Source of the DNA: an uncultured Elusimicrobiales bacterium
GTDB lineage: Bacteria; Elusimicrobiota; Elusimicrobia; Elusimicrobiales; Elusimicrobiaceae
Direction: 5' to 3'
NCBI GenBank assembly: GCA_910576915.1
Contig: CAJTJT010000003.1
Span: 137,818-201,817 of the forward strand
DNA: 64,000 nt
Under the pieces are notes generated by a model. The model was not told the DNA's origin, searched no databases, and saw nothing but the letters and a program-made list of their open reading frames with translations. The position numbers and the translations under genes are program-made. This document shows, one piece after another, positions 7,394 to 17,078 of this stretch (position 1 is its first letter; the number at the start of each line of letters is the position of its first letter).

Positions 7394-9415
7394 ATGACAA
7401 AGAGAACTTTCGTTCCCGGATGGATTAAATCGTATTTTACGTTTATTGCGGCGAACTGGTTGGTTTTTACCGTTTTCCGCGTAATTTTTTTATTTGTTTT
7501 CCGTGCCGCTTTGTTGCCGGCCAATTATCATGAGTTATGGGAAACGTTTTATATCGGCGCCAAGTTTGATGCGCGCCTCGCCTGCGCCTTGGCTATTCCG
7601 CTGGGGTTGTTTTTCGGTTTATGCCTGTTGTTCCGGGTCTTGCGGAAACTCCGCGGGTGGGTAGCCGCATTTTACGGTTTGCTGGAAGCTGCCGTCCTCT
7701 TGGTATACTTCGCCGATTTTGCACACTACGCGTATATCGCCATGCGTATTAACTATTCCATTTTTAAATACTCCGAAAACGCACTTATCTCTTTGCAAAT
7801 GGCATGGGAAACGTATCCGCTCGTGTGGGCTGTTATCGGCTTATTTTTGTGGGGCCTCGGCTGGGGCCTGTGGGTAAACCGCCTGCAGAAAAAAGCGTTT
7901 GAAAACGGCGACGCGTATTACTGGAAAGGCCGCCTGGCGTGGTTCTTCGGCGGTTTATTGGCGACCGCTGCGCTGATGTTCGGCCAAATCAGCCAGTACC
8001 CGCTGCGCTGGAGCAACGCCTATCACTCCACTAACAATTTTATCTGCAACTTAACGCTCAACCCCGCGCTCAACATTTTTGATACGGCCCGTTTTGTAAA
8101 AGCGGACAGCTACGATAAAGAAAAAACCGCCGCGTATTACGACGAAGTCGCCAAATACCTGGGCGTACAGAACCCCGATAAAGAAAAACTGAATTTCGGG
8201 CGCACCGTCACTGCGGTCGCTTCGGCGCGGAAAGATTATAACGTGGTGGTTATTTTTATGGAATCCCTGGCGTGGAATAAAATTTCCATGACCAACCCGG
8301 ATATCGACCCCACGCCGTTTGTCAAAGAACTGGCGGACCGTTCCATTTTGTTTACGCATTTCTTCGCGCCCACTTCGGCCACGGCGCGTGCCGTGTTTGC
8401 CACGGTTACGTCTATCCCGGACGTGACTTCTTTTAAAACCAGCTCCCGCAACCCGCTGGTGGTGGACCAGCACCTGGTTGTCAACGCGCTGACGGATTAC
8501 GAAAAATACTATTTTATCGGCGGCAGCGCCAGCTGGGGTAATATCCGCGGTATTTTGGAACATAACCTGGCGGGCGTGCACATGTTTGAAGAAGGCGCGT
8601 TCGAAAACGAACACCGCAACGACGTGTGGGGCATTTCGGACCTGGACCTCTTCCGCGAAGCGGACCGCGTACTGACCGAAGAACAAAAAGAACTTAAAAA
8701 ACCGTTCTTTGCGTTCATTCAAACGTCCGGCTACCACCGCCCGTACACCATCCCGGACGATAACGCCGGTTTCGAACCGAAAGATATCGGCGCGGAACTG
8801 GCCCGGGAACGCAGTTTCGGCAGTGTGGCGGAATACAATTCCCTGCGCTTTTCGGACCACGCTTTGCGCGAATTTTTCAAACTGGTTGAAAAACAAGATT
8901 GGTACGAAAATACAATCTTCTTTATCTTTGGGGACCACGGCCTGGCGGCCCCGCAGTCCGAAAATATGCCGCGCGGCTATGTGGACCTTAATTTAATCAA
9001 CCACCAAATCCCGCTGATTATTGCGGGCGGCCCCATTAAAAAAGCGCGCGTGATTGACGACGTCGCCAGCCAGGTGGATATTTTACCCACCGCTATGGGG
9101 CTTTTAGGCCGTTCTTACACGACGCGCGCCATCGGGCGCGACGTGCTGGCCAAAGACAAACCCGAACCCGGCGCGCTGGTGTACGGCTGGGCCGTGTCGC
9201 CTTCTGTCATCGGTTTTGTACAGGGGGATTACTATTACCACAGCCAGGGCGGCAAAGAAGGGCTTTACAAATACAAAGCCGATAATTACAATGAAGATAT
9301 ATCCGCCAAAGACCCGAAACGTTTTGAACATATGAAAAATTTGGCGCAAGGGTTGTATGAAACGTCCCGTTACCAGTTTTATCACAACCAAAAGAAAACC
9401 GAACAGGATAATTAG
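7394..9415 (+). CDS. LtaS-like membrane sulfatase/phosphotransferase
   Basis: A 673-residue protein with about five hydrophobic segments in the first 210 residues, then an extracytoplasmic alkaline-phosphatase-superfamily domain (about 280-600). Visible active-site features are VVVIFMESLAW (metal-binding Glu), the serine/threonine-rich TSATARAVFATVTSIP where the nucleophilic Thr would lie, and FIFGDHG (Asp-His metal ligands). The family includes lipoteichoic acid synthases and phosphoglycerol or phosphoethanolamine transferases. In a Gram-negative cell the substrate is more likely a periplasmic glycan or lipid A than teichoic acid, which is inference. GAGGAGA precedes the ATG. LemA starts nine bases after its stop. 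Confidence 0.88.
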   Translation: MTKRTFVPGWIKSYFTFIAANWLVFTVFRVIFLFVFRAALLPANYHELWETFYIGAKFDARLACALAIPLGLFFGLCLLFRVLRKLRGWVAAFYGLLEAAVLLVYFADFAHYAYIAMRINYSIFKYSENALISLQMAWETYPLVWAVIGLFLWGLGWGLWVNRLQKKAFENGDAYYWKGRLAWFFGGLLATAALMFGQISQYPLRWSNAYHSTNNFICNLTLNPALNIFDTARFVKADSYDKEKTAAYYDEVAKYLGVQNPDKEKLNFGRTVTAVASARKDYNVVVIFMESLAWNKISMTNPDIDPTPFVKELADRSILFTHFFAPTSATARAVFATVTSIPDVTSFKTSSRNPLVVDQHLVVNALTDYEKYYFIGGSASWGNIRGILEHNLAGVHMFEEGAFENEHRNDVWGISDLDLFREADRVLTEEQKELKKPFFAFIQTSGYHRPYTIPDDNAGFEPKDIGAELARERSFGSVAEYNSLRFSDHALREFFKLVEKQDWYENTIFFIFGDHGLAAPQSENMPRGYVDLNLINHQIPLIIAGGPIKKARVIDDVASQVDILPTAMGLLGRSYTTRAIGRDVLAKDKPEPGALVYGWAVSPSVIGFVQGDYYYHSQGGKEGLYKYKADNYNEDISAKDPKRFEHMKNLAQGLYETSRYQFYHNQKKTEQDN

Positions 9416-9424
9416 GAGAGAAAA

Positions 9425-9988
9425 ATGAACGGACTTTGGATTGTACTGATTGTTATTATCGTATGTGCCGTATATGCGGTAAGCGTATACAACGGGCTGG
9501 TGGTGCTTAAAAACCGCGTCAGCGAAGCGTGGAGCGACATCGAAGTACAGATGAAACGCCGCTACGATTTGATTCCCAACCTGGTGGAAACGGTAAAAGG
9601 CTACGCCGCGCATGAAAGCGGCACGCTGGAAAAAGTAATCCAGGCGCGCAATATGGCCATGGCCGCCCAGGGCAGCGTGGCGAAAACCGCCGAGTCGGAA
9701 AATATCTTAACCGGGACGCTTAAATCTCTCTTTGCGCTGACGGAAAATTATCCCGAACTCAAAGCCAACGCCAACTTTATGGAACTGCAGCGCGAACTGC
9801 GCGACACGGAAGATAAAATCCAGGCCGCGCGCCGTTTTTACAACGGCAACGTGCTGGCACTGAACACCAAAATCGAGCTGTTCCCCAGCAATATTTTCGC
9901 TTCTATGTTCCATTTTGAAAAACGCGAGCTCTTCCAGCTGGCCGAAAACGAGCAGGAAGCCCGCCAGGCGGTACAAGTGAAATTTTAA
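9425..9988 (+). CDS. LemA family protein
   Basis: A 187-residue protein with one N-terminal membrane helix (about 3-25) followed by a helical domain. The family motif is clear: NRVSEAWSDIEVQMKRRYDLIPNLVETVKGYAAHES, split here as NRVSEAWSDIEVQMKRR and YDLIPNLVETVKGYAAHE. LemA proteins are membrane-anchored helical bundles of uncertain function that are often encoded beside HtpX-like M48 proteases, as here. GGAGAG lies just upstream, and three M48 genes follow within four bases and then with overlapping ends. Confidence 0.94.
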   Translation: MNGLWIVLIVIIVCAVYAVSVYNGLVVLKNRVSEAWSDIEVQMKRRYDLIPNLVETVKGYAAHESGTLEKVIQARNMAMAAQGSVAKTAESENILTGTLKSLFALTENYPELKANANFMELQRELRDTEDKIQAARRFYNGNVLALNTKIELFPSNIFASMFHFEKRELFQLAENEQEARQAVQVKF

Positions 9989-9991
9989 TTT

Positions 9992-11065
9992 ATGTCCACC
10001 ACTTACGAACATATTGCCCAAAACAAGCGGCGCACCGTGCTGCTTGTTTTGTTATTTCCGGTCACTTTTGCGCTGTTTACCTGGCTGGTTTTGTGGGGGG
10101 TATTCGGGCTGGCGGGCGGCAGTTCGTCCGGCCGCGCTTCCGTTCAAACGCGTACGCAAACGCGCGTGGTCCGCATGGCGGACGGACGCCTGAAAACGGT
10201 ACGCGTAAACGTGCCCGTAAACAAATCCGCCGCGGTTCCGGCCAAAAGCGGTTTGCAGACGGCCAGCGAATGGATGATGATTGTCGGCCCGCTGTGCTGG
10301 CTGGGTGCGATGATTTGGATTTTAGTCGCCTACTTTGCGGGCGACAAAATGCTGCTCCGCGGTGCGGACGCGTTTGAAATTACAAAAGAAGACCAGCCGG
10401 AAATTTACCGTCTGGTGGAAAATTTGTGCATTACGCGCGGCCTTCCCACGCCCAAAATCTATTTGATGGACGACGAAGGACTAAATGCCTTCGCCACCGG
10501 GCGGGACCCGCAGCACGCTTCAATTGCGTTTACCAAAGGTATCGTGCAAAAGCTGGACCGCGCCGAACTGGAAGGTGTTGCCGCGCACGAACTGGCGCAT
10601 GTGGAAAACCGCGACATCCGCTTAATGCTTATCACGGTGGCGGGAATTTCGTTCTTTACGCTGGCGGGCGAAATTTGCTTCCGCGCCGCGGCGCGCGCCA
10701 GCCGCCGCAACAGCAAAAACAACGGTGCGGCGTTTTTGCTTGTCATGGGCCTTATTATGCTGGTTTACGGTTACGTGATTGCGCCGCTTATCCGCTTGGC
10801 GGTTTCACGCCAGCGCGAATATCAGGCCGACGCCACGGCCGCGCTGACGACCCGCAACCCGGGGGCGCTTGCGAGCGCATTGCGTAAAATTTCAGGTAAC
10901 AGCCGCGTGGAAGCGTTGGAAAACCGCGAAAGCATGGCGGCTATGTGCATTGATAATCCGCTTAAAAAAGCGGGCCTTTTTTCCAGTTTGTCCGGGCTGC
11001 TTGCCACCCATCCGCCGGTGGAAAAGCGTATCGCCGCGCTGGAAGAAATGGACGGAAAAATTTAA
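9992..11065 (+). CDS. M48 family metalloprotease (HtpX-like), paralogue 1
   Basis: A 357-residue membrane protease. Two hydrophobic segments (about 17-40 and 90-112) precede the catalytic domain. The zinc motif HELAH is at residue 199 (GVAAHELAHVENRD), and the third ligand is probably the Glu of SRQREYQADA. Two more hydrophobic segments lie between these motifs. The C-terminus ends ATHPPVEKRIAALEEMDG, typical of HtpX-like proteins. The inserted region near residues 45-85 is basic and poorly conserved. It starts four bases after lemA and ends in an ATG overlap with the next M48 gene. Confidence 0.93.
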   Translation: MSTTYEHIAQNKRRTVLLVLLFPVTFALFTWLVLWGVFGLAGGSSSGRASVQTRTQTRVVRMADGRLKTVRVNVPVNKSAAVPAKSGLQTASEWMMIVGPLCWLGAMIWILVAYFAGDKMLLRGADAFEITKEDQPEIYRLVENLCITRGLPTPKIYLMDDEGLNAFATGRDPQHASIAFTKGIVQKLDRAELEGVAAHELAHVENRDIRLMLITVAGISFFTLAGEICFRAAARASRRNSKNNGAAFLLVMGLIMLVYGYVIAPLIRLAVSRQREYQADATAALTTRNPGALASALRKISGNSRVEALENRESMAAMCIDNPLKKAGLFSSLSGLLATHPPVEKRIAALEEMDGKI

Positions 11066-12132
11066 TGGCCACCGCATACGAATATATTGCGTCTAACTCC
11101 CGCCGTATTTTTTTACTGGTAACCGCTTTTACGGCGGTTACGCTGGCCTGCGTCTGGTGGCTGGCTTACGGTTTTGGGATGGCGCATTATTCCCGGCCGC
11201 CGGACGGGTCGGATTCGTATGGGGATTATATGTACAAGCGCGCGGCGCACAACATTATGCAGCAGGTAACGGACTACGGCGCGCCGCCCTCGCCGGAACC
11301 GCTGGAATGGGTGGAAGCCTCCGTTCCTTCGCTGGCGCGTTCGTTTGCGTGGCGCGCGGTGTTTATCGTGGCGCTGGTGATGATACTGCTGGCGTTTTCG
11401 CCGCTTGATATCATGGAAACCATGGTGCTCAATTCGGCGCACGCCCTGCGCTTAAAAGAAGAAGACCACCGCGAACTTTACCGTTTGGCGGGTACCGTCT
11501 TTTTAACGGTGGGGCTGCCGGCGCCGGTTATTTATGTGGTGGCGGATGATTCCTTAAACGCGTTTACGACCGGTTTTTCCCCCAAAAGCGCGCGTTTGGT
11601 GCTTACGCAGGGTGCGCTTGATAAACTGTCCCGGCCGGAGCTGGAGGCCGTCATCGCGCACGAAGCCGCCCACGCGGTCAGCGGGGACTGCCGGATGATG
11701 TTGGTGGCGGTAAGCAGTGTTTTATTATTTAAGTTTTTATCGGAATGCTTTTTTGTGGGCGTGTTTTATGGCACCCGGAAAAATATTTTCAGCGCCGTGA
11801 TGTTTTTTGTTTGCGGCGCATTGAGCGCGGTATTGGGTTTTGTGTTGGCTCCGCTGGGCCGGCTGGCGGTATCCCGCGCGTGTGAATTTCGGGCGGATGC
11901 GCTGGGCGCAAAAATTTGCCGCAATCCGGGCGCGCTGGCGTTCGCGCTTAAAAAAATCGGCGGGGACAGCCGCGTGGAATTGTTGGACCGTCACCCCAGC
12001 ATGGTGGGGATGTGCATTGTGAATCCCCGTAAAGAAACCAACTTCTTTTTGGCGGTTACGGGCCTGTGGAACGCCCATCCGCCCCTAAGCGCGCGTATTC
12101 ATGCGCTTAACGACATGGACGGGAGAGTCTGA
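11065..12132 (+). CDS. M48 family metalloprotease, paralogue 2
   Basis: A 355-residue paralogue of the gene before it. It has the same N-terminal AYEYIASNSRR, a zinc motif HEAAH at residue 199 (AVIAHEAAHAVSGD), the third-ligand region SRACEFRADALG, and the C-terminal AHPPLSARIHALNDMDG. HEAAH still fits HExxH. Its start overlaps the preceding stop, and its stop overlaps the next start, so the three genes are probably translationally coupled. All catalytic residues appear intact. Confidence 0.92.
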   Translation: MATAYEYIASNSRRIFLLVTAFTAVTLACVWWLAYGFGMAHYSRPPDGSDSYGDYMYKRAAHNIMQQVTDYGAPPSPEPLEWVEASVPSLARSFAWRAVFIVALVMILLAFSPLDIMETMVLNSAHALRLKEEDHRELYRLAGTVFLTVGLPAPVIYVVADDSLNAFTTGFSPKSARLVLTQGALDKLSRPELEAVIAHEAAHAVSGDCRMMLVAVSSVLLFKFLSECFFVGVFYGTRKNIFSAVMFFVCGALSAVLGFVLAPLGRLAVSRACEFRADALGAKICRNPGALAFALKKIGGDSRVELLDRHPSMVGMCIVNPRKETNFFLAVTGLWNAHPPLSARIHALNDMDGRV

Positions 12133-13178
12133 TGGCTACCGCTTACGAATATATCGAGCGCAACAAACGGCGCAGTTTTATATTGGCGCTGTTGTTTCCC
12201 GTGTCGTTTGTAGTATTCGTTTATTTGGCGGTGCTGGGGTTTTTCCTGTTATGGGGCGGCCTTAAATACGCGCATTACACCAACGTGTTTTCGTTTGGTA
12301 GCGTATGGAACCAGTCTTTTCTTTCGGCGCATGAAATGTGTGCGTGGCTGCTGCCTTTTTGTTTTATTGTATCGTGTTTTTGGGCGTGGGTGGCGTACCG
12401 GCAGGGGGATCATATCGTGTTGGATTCCGTGTCCGGCGTGCGCAGTGTATCGCGCTGGGACGAGTTCGACGCTTATACGGCGCTTGAAAACGTCTGCTTG
12501 TCCGTCGGCACGCCGATGCCGCAGCTGTATATAGTGGAGGATGATTCCTTAAACGCTTTTGCCGTGGGGATGCACCCCGCGCGGGCGGGGATAGTTGTTT
12601 CCTGCGGCCTCTTAAAACGGCTGGACCGCGCCCAGCTGGAAGCGGTTTTTGCGCACGAGCTGGCGCATATTCTTCATTATGATACGCGCCTGATGGCGGT
12701 GGTGATTACGTGCACGGCGTTTTTTACGTTTGCGGGTGAAATGCTGATTTACGGGACGGAACGCGAAGAGGCGGACCATTCCTGGGAGGGTGTGGCGAAC
12801 CGAGTGTATTTTCATTCCCGCTGCCCGCTGTTTGTTTACCCGGGGTTTATGTTGATGGCCTACGGGTACTTGGTGGCGCCGGTGATCCGTTTTGCGCTTT
12901 CCCGCACGCGGGAGAGCTTGGCCGACTCCCGCGCCGCTTTAATTACCCGTCATCCGCGCGCGTTGGCGCGTGCGCTGTGGAAAATCAGCGAGGACAGCCG
13001 TATCGAAGCGTTGGACGGCCGCGTTTTGCTGGGCGCGATGTGTATTGAACGCCCGGGAGAACAGGACAGTTTTTTTGACCGTTTAAGCGGCCTGGGCCGC
13101 TCTCATCCGCCGGTAGAAGAGCGTATCCGCGCGCTAAACGACATGGACGGCCTGTTTGACGGTATGGCCCAACGATAA
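12132..13178 (+). CDS. M48 family metalloprotease, paralogue 3
   Basis: A 348-residue third paralogue, beginning MATAYEYIERNKRRS. The zinc motif is HELAH at residue 175 (AVFAHELAHILHYD). The third-ligand region reads SRTRESLADSRAA, so the usual Tyr after Glu is Ser but the Glu itself is kept. The C-terminus again ends SHPPVEERIRALNDMDG. The shared first residues and tail show that the three genes arose by tandem duplication. No terminator is visible after it, only about 95 bases before the next gene. Confidence 0.92.
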   Translation: MATAYEYIERNKRRSFILALLFPVSFVVFVYLAVLGFFLLWGGLKYAHYTNVFSFGSVWNQSFLSAHEMCAWLLPFCFIVSCFWAWVAYRQGDHIVLDSVSGVRSVSRWDEFDAYTALENVCLSVGTPMPQLYIVEDDSLNAFAVGMHPARAGIVVSCGLLKRLDRAQLEAVFAHELAHILHYDTRLMAVVITCTAFFTFAGEMLIYGTEREEADHSWEGVANRVYFHSRCPLFVYPGFMLMAYGYLVAPVIRFALSRTRESLADSRAALITRHPRALARALWKISEDSRIEALDGRVLLGAMCIERPGEQDSFFDRLSGLGRSHPPVEERIRALNDMDGLFDGMAQR

Positions 13179-13198
13179 GCCGTAAACGCTGCGGCCGC

Positions 13199-13245
13199 TT
13201 CCGCGGCCTGGAAGGCCTTGACGTGGGGCGTTATAAATAGCAAAA
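13199..13245 (+). promoter_or_regulatory. Putative promoter sharing the pilin upstream hairpin
   Basis: The sequence CGCGGCCTGGAAGGCC followed by TTGACG (13218-13223) is nearly identical to the hairpin and -35 box at 2690-2708, but the T12 tract is absent. A CAAAAT box lies 17 bp downstream. This looks like the same upstream module joined to an ordinary promoter for the following gene. Confidence 0.4.
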
Positions 13246-13273
13246 TAGAATAAAGTAATAATGGGGGATTTTT

Positions 13274-13981
13274 ATGCGCCGCAGTTTATTTATTTTAGCC
13301 GCTTTGGCCTTAACGCCTGCCGTGTATGCGCAGGGGGATGTAACTCCTTTTACGCGCGAGCAGGTGCTGGAAATTTTCTCCCAATACAACCCGTCCGTAT
13401 TGGAACAAGCCTCCCAAAATGACGATTATAACACCGTCCTGGACAGCTTTTTAGACGCCTACGAGGCCTCCAACACGCCCATGGCGCGTGCGGAATTAAT
13501 CGCCGTTGCCCGCAATTTCGACAATTCCATCCGCCTGCAGGTGCTGACGGATGCGTATCTTCAAACTTCTTCCGCAGTCAGCCTGATGGGGGGAGATGCT
13601 TCCTCTGCCGACAGATTATTCCGCGAAGAACTGACCGACGTTTTCAGCCGTGTTTGGGCGGTGACCGTCCAGCTCCGCCAGTATCAGCTGGCCGAAGCCA
13701 AACGGGCGTTAAAAAACGTCCGGGCGGATAAAACGCTGTCGCAGGAGGCGCGTAATGCGCAAATCGCCGCGCTCAAATCGGAAATCCGTGCGTTAAAGGC
13801 GGAACTGAAATCGCTCCAGGCCAACCGGGGCGAATCGGTGCTGTCGGCTGTGGACGCTTACGTGCTGCAAACACAGCAGGCCTCCGACGGTCTTTTGCAG
13901 GCCGCCCGCCAATCTGCCGCCGCGTCCGAAACGGAAAATTTGCAGATTAAAAGCAACAACAAAAAACCCGTCGCCAAATAA
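13274..13981 (+). CDS. Periplasmic coiled-coil protein of unknown function
   Basis: A 235-residue protein with a signal peptide (MRRSLFILAALALTPAVYAQ). I do not recognise a family. Residues 25-140 are predicted mainly helical. Residues 140-190 form a likely coiled coil rich in Lys, Ala and Glu (SEIRALKAELKSLQANRGES), and the last 30 residues are polar. It lies 71 bases upstream of secA on the same strand. The combination of coiled coil and periplasmic location suggests a structural or chaperone-like role, but that is a guess. Confidence 0.75.
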   Translation: MRRSLFILAALALTPAVYAQGDVTPFTREQVLEIFSQYNPSVLEQASQNDDYNTVLDSFLDAYEASNTPMARAELIAVARNFDNSIRLQVLTDAYLQTSSAVSLMGGDASSADRLFREELTDVFSRVWAVTVQLRQYQLAEAKRALKNVRADKTLSQEARNAQIAALKSEIRALKAELKSLQANRGESVLSAVDAYVLQTQQASDGLLQAARQSAAASETENLQIKSNNKKPVAK

Positions 13982-14052
13982 CGCTTCCGCTCCGCGTCCG
14001 CGGGGCATACTCCGCCGTTTTACCCAATTTCAATTTAAAAGGAAAGTAACAA

Positions 14053-16647
14053 ATGATTAGAACCGTAATTGATAAAATTTTTGGAACCAAAAGCGAACGT
14101 GATTTAAAGAAAATCCAACATTATGTGGACGCGGCCAACAAATTTACCGCGGAATTTGAAAAACTGTCCGATGACGAATTAAAAGCCAAAACGCAGGAAT
14201 TTAAAAAACGCCTGGCGGACGGCCAAACGCTGGACGATATTCTGTCCGAAGCGTTTGCCGTGGCGCGTCTGGCGGCGCAGCGTGTGATTGGTCTGCGCCC
14301 GTACGATGTACAGATGTTGGGCGGTATTGTGCTGCACCAGGGCAAAATCGCCGAGATGGGCACGGGTGAAGGGAAAACGCTGGTGGCCGTGCTTCCTTCC
14401 TACTTAAACGCGCTTACCGGCAAAGGCGTGCACGTGGTAACGGTGAACGATTACCTCGCCCGGCGCGACCGCCAGTGGATGGGCCCCATTCATGAATTTT
14501 TAGGTTTAACCGTCGGCTACATTAGCCACGACATGACGAATGTCGAACGCCGCGAAATGTATGCTAAAGACATTACGTACGTTACCAATAACGAACTGGG
14601 CTTTGACTACCTGCGCGACAACATGGTTATTTCGCGTGAAGACCGCGTGCTCCGTCCGCTTAACTACTGCATCGTGGACGAAGTAGACTCCATTTTAATC
14701 GACGAGGCCCGCACCCCGCTTATTATTTCCGGCCCGTCCGACCAAAGCACGGACAAATACTACATCGTTAACCGTTTGATTCCGTCATTAAAAGTCCGTT
14801 TGATTACGGAAAAAGACGAAGTGAAAGCCAAATACGAAGGCATTAAACTCGACGAAGGCGTAGATGCCGTTATCGACGAAAAAGCCCACACCGCCACGCT
14901 GACGGATACGGGTATCGCCAAAGCGGAAAAATTCTTGAACGTGCAAAACCTGTATAACGATGTGGAATCTGAATGGGTGCACCACATCAACCAGGCGCTG
15001 CGCGCGCACCATTTGTACGAAAAAGACGTGGACTACGTGATTAAAGACGGCGAAGTGGTCATCGTGGACGAATTTACGGGCCGCCTGATGCCGGGCCGCC
15101 GCTGGAGCGACGGGCTTCACCAGGCCGTGGAAGCCAAAGAAGGGTTGCAAATTAAAGAAGAAAACCAAACCCTAGCCACCATCACGTTCCAGAATTTCTT
15201 TAAGCTGTATAAAAAACTCTCCGGTATGACGGGTACCGCTATGACGGAAGCCAACGAGTTTTGGCAGATTTATAAACTGGACGTGGTGGAAATCCGCCCC
15301 AACCGTCCTTCCAAACGCCGCGATTTCCCGGATTTGGTGTACTTAACCGAACGCGAAAAATTCAACGCCATTGTAGAAGAAGTGGAAGATTTGTGGAAAA
15401 AGGGCGCGCCCGTTTTGGTGGGTACGCGCTCGATTGAAAAGTCGGAAAAATTAAGCCACATGCTGCGCGCCAAAGGCATTCCGCACAAAGTGCTCAACGC
15501 CAAATACCACGAAATGGAAGCGCAAATCATCAGCCAGGCGGGCCGCAAAGGGGCGGTGACCATCGCCACCAACATGGCCGGCCGCGGTACGGATATTGTG
15601 CTCGGCGGCAGCCCGGCCGACCCGCAGGAACAGCAGGAAGTGGTAAATTTGGAAGGCTTGCACGTAATCGGCAGTGAACGCCACGAATCCCGCCGTATCG
15701 ACAACCAGCTTCGCGGCCGCTGCGCGCGCCAGGGGGACCCGGGATGCTCGCGTTTTTACATTTCGCTGGAAGACGAACTAATGCGTTTGTTCGCCAACAC
15801 GGCTAAAATTTCCGCCATTTTAAGTTCTATGGGTATGAAAGAGGGCGAAGCCATTGAGTCGCGCCTGATGACGCGCCAAATTGAAGGCGCCCAGCGCATG
15901 GTGGAAGGCCGCAACTTCGACATCCGCAAACAGCTTTTGGATTACGATAAAGTAATGAACCAGCAGCGCACCGCCATCTACGGCCTGCGCAACGCGATTT
16001 TAGACGGCGAAAACATGACCGAAAAATCGCTTCAGATGATGGAAGAAGTGGTGGATGACCTGGTGGAACAGTATTATCACCCGTCCCATCCGCAGCAGTC
16101 CGATTTTGAAACCTTAAACGTCAGCCTGCGCAATTTCTTCCCGGCGGATTTTGCTTACACGGCCGAAAACGTGGGCCGCAAATCGCGCGAAGCGTTTGCG
16201 GATGAAGTTATCGCCGTCGTGAAAGATTTGTACAACGCGCGCGTGCTGTATTTTACGGAACAGGGCATTAATTTCGCGGAAATCGAACGCATGCTCCTCT
16301 TGCAGTTGTTGGACAGCGCGTGGAAACAGAATCTGTACGAACTCGACCAGCTGCAAAGCAGCGTCAGCCTGCGCGGATACGCCCAGAAAGACCCGCTGAT
16401 CGAGTATCAAAAAGAATCTTACAAATTATATTCCGCCATGCTTAACCGCGTGCGCGATATGATGGTGGGATATATTTTCCGTCTTCAGCTGCCGCCCCGC
16501 CGCACCCCGGCCCAGCGCGCGCAGGAAGACGATGCCGCCCGTCATGCGGAATCCGGGACGCCCGTATCCAAAAATATCGGCCGCAACGATCCGTGCCCGT
16601 GCGGGAGCGGCAAAAAATATAAAAAATGTTGCGGAGCCAATTTATGA
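14053..16647 (+). CDS. secA: Preprotein translocase ATPase SecA
   Basis: An 864-residue SecA, the motor that drives unfolded proteins through SecYEG. Walker A is MGTGEGKT (residues 102-109). The DEAD-like box is VDEVDSILIDEARTP near residue 208. The helicase motifs GTDIVLGG and QLRGRCARQGDPG are present. The extreme C-terminus is the zinc-binding tail CPCGSGKKYKKCC, which interacts with SecB or ribosomes in other bacteria. AAAGGAAAG precedes the ATG. The stop overlaps the next start as ATGA. Confidence 0.98.
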   Translation: MIRTVIDKIFGTKSERDLKKIQHYVDAANKFTAEFEKLSDDELKAKTQEFKKRLADGQTLDDILSEAFAVARLAAQRVIGLRPYDVQMLGGIVLHQGKIAEMGTGEGKTLVAVLPSYLNALTGKGVHVVTVNDYLARRDRQWMGPIHEFLGLTVGYISHDMTNVERREMYAKDITYVTNNELGFDYLRDNMVISREDRVLRPLNYCIVDEVDSILIDEARTPLIISGPSDQSTDKYYIVNRLIPSLKVRLITEKDEVKAKYEGIKLDEGVDAVIDEKAHTATLTDTGIAKAEKFLNVQNLYNDVESEWVHHINQALRAHHLYEKDVDYVIKDGEVVIVDEFTGRLMPGRRWSDGLHQAVEAKEGLQIKEENQTLATITFQNFFKLYKKLSGMTGTAMTEANEFWQIYKLDVVEIRPNRPSKRRDFPDLVYLTEREKFNAIVEEVEDLWKKGAPVLVGTRSIEKSEKLSHMLRAKGIPHKVLNAKYHEMEAQIISQAGRKGAVTIATNMAGRGTDIVLGGSPADPQEQQEVVNLEGLHVIGSERHESRRIDNQLRGRCARQGDPGCSRFYISLEDELMRLFANTAKISAILSSMGMKEGEAIESRLMTRQIEGAQRMVEGRNFDIRKQLLDYDKVMNQQRTAIYGLRNAILDGENMTEKSLQMMEEVVDDLVEQYYHPSHPQQSDFETLNVSLRNFFPADFAYTAENVGRKSREAFADEVIAVVKDLYNARVLYFTEQGINFAEIERMLLLQLLDSAWKQNLYELDQLQSSVSLRGYAQKDPLIEYQKESYKLYSAMLNRVRDMMVGYIFRLQLPPRRTPAQRAQEDDAARHAESGTPVSKNIGRNDPCPCGSGKKYKKCCGANL

Positions 16648-17075
16648 AAACCAAAATAAAAGCGTTGTGTCTGTTGGTATGTGCCGCGTGCATGCTGGTA
16701 CTCATTCCGGTGTTTTTATCGAAAGACAACCCGATTGAAATCTCCATGCCCGTACTGACGGAACAGCAAGCCGCCGCGCAGGAACAGGCCCAGCAGAAAG
16801 CCGCGCAGGCGTCCGCGCACAAAGCCAAAGTGCGCCGGATTCTGCGCTGCGAAACGGATGACGACTGCATTATCGTGGATAAAGACCCGTGCGGCTGTTT
16901 GGTGGGGCCCGAAGGCGTAACCGCCATTAACGCGTCGTATACGCTGGAATTTAACAAAATGCAGTCCGGCGTACTTGCCAAAGCGTGCCCGGACCGCGCA
17001 CCCTCCCAGGAAAAGGAGTGCAGTCCGTCCGCCGTGGCCGTCTGCCGCGAGAACGTCTGCCAAATCGATTATTAA
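16644..17075 (+). CDS. Small Cys-rich membrane-anchored or periplasmic protein
   Basis: A 143-residue protein. A hydrophobic segment near the N-terminus (KALCLLVCAACMLVLIPVFL) acts as signal or anchor. An Ala/Gln-rich linker (about 40-65) follows. The C-terminal domain has eight cysteines (CETDDDC, PCGC, then four more), suggesting disulfides. The start at 16644 forms an ATGA overlap with the secA stop and is preferred over an in-frame ATG at 16626 inside secA. Three bases separate it from lnt. I do not recognise the family. Confidence 0.75.
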   Translation: MKTKIKALCLLVCAACMLVLIPVFLSKDNPIEISMPVLTEQQAAAQEQAQQKAAQASAHKAKVRRILRCETDDDCIIVDKDPCGCLVGPEGVTAINASYTLEFNKMQSGVLAKACPDRAPSQEKECSPSAVAVCRENVCQIDY

Positions 17076-17078
17076 CGT

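Noticed and set aside
8051..8938. Long minus-strand reading frame of 295 codons within the sulfatase gene
   Set aside because: It is the shadow of a GC-rich gene. Its composition is not protein-like and it shows no motif.
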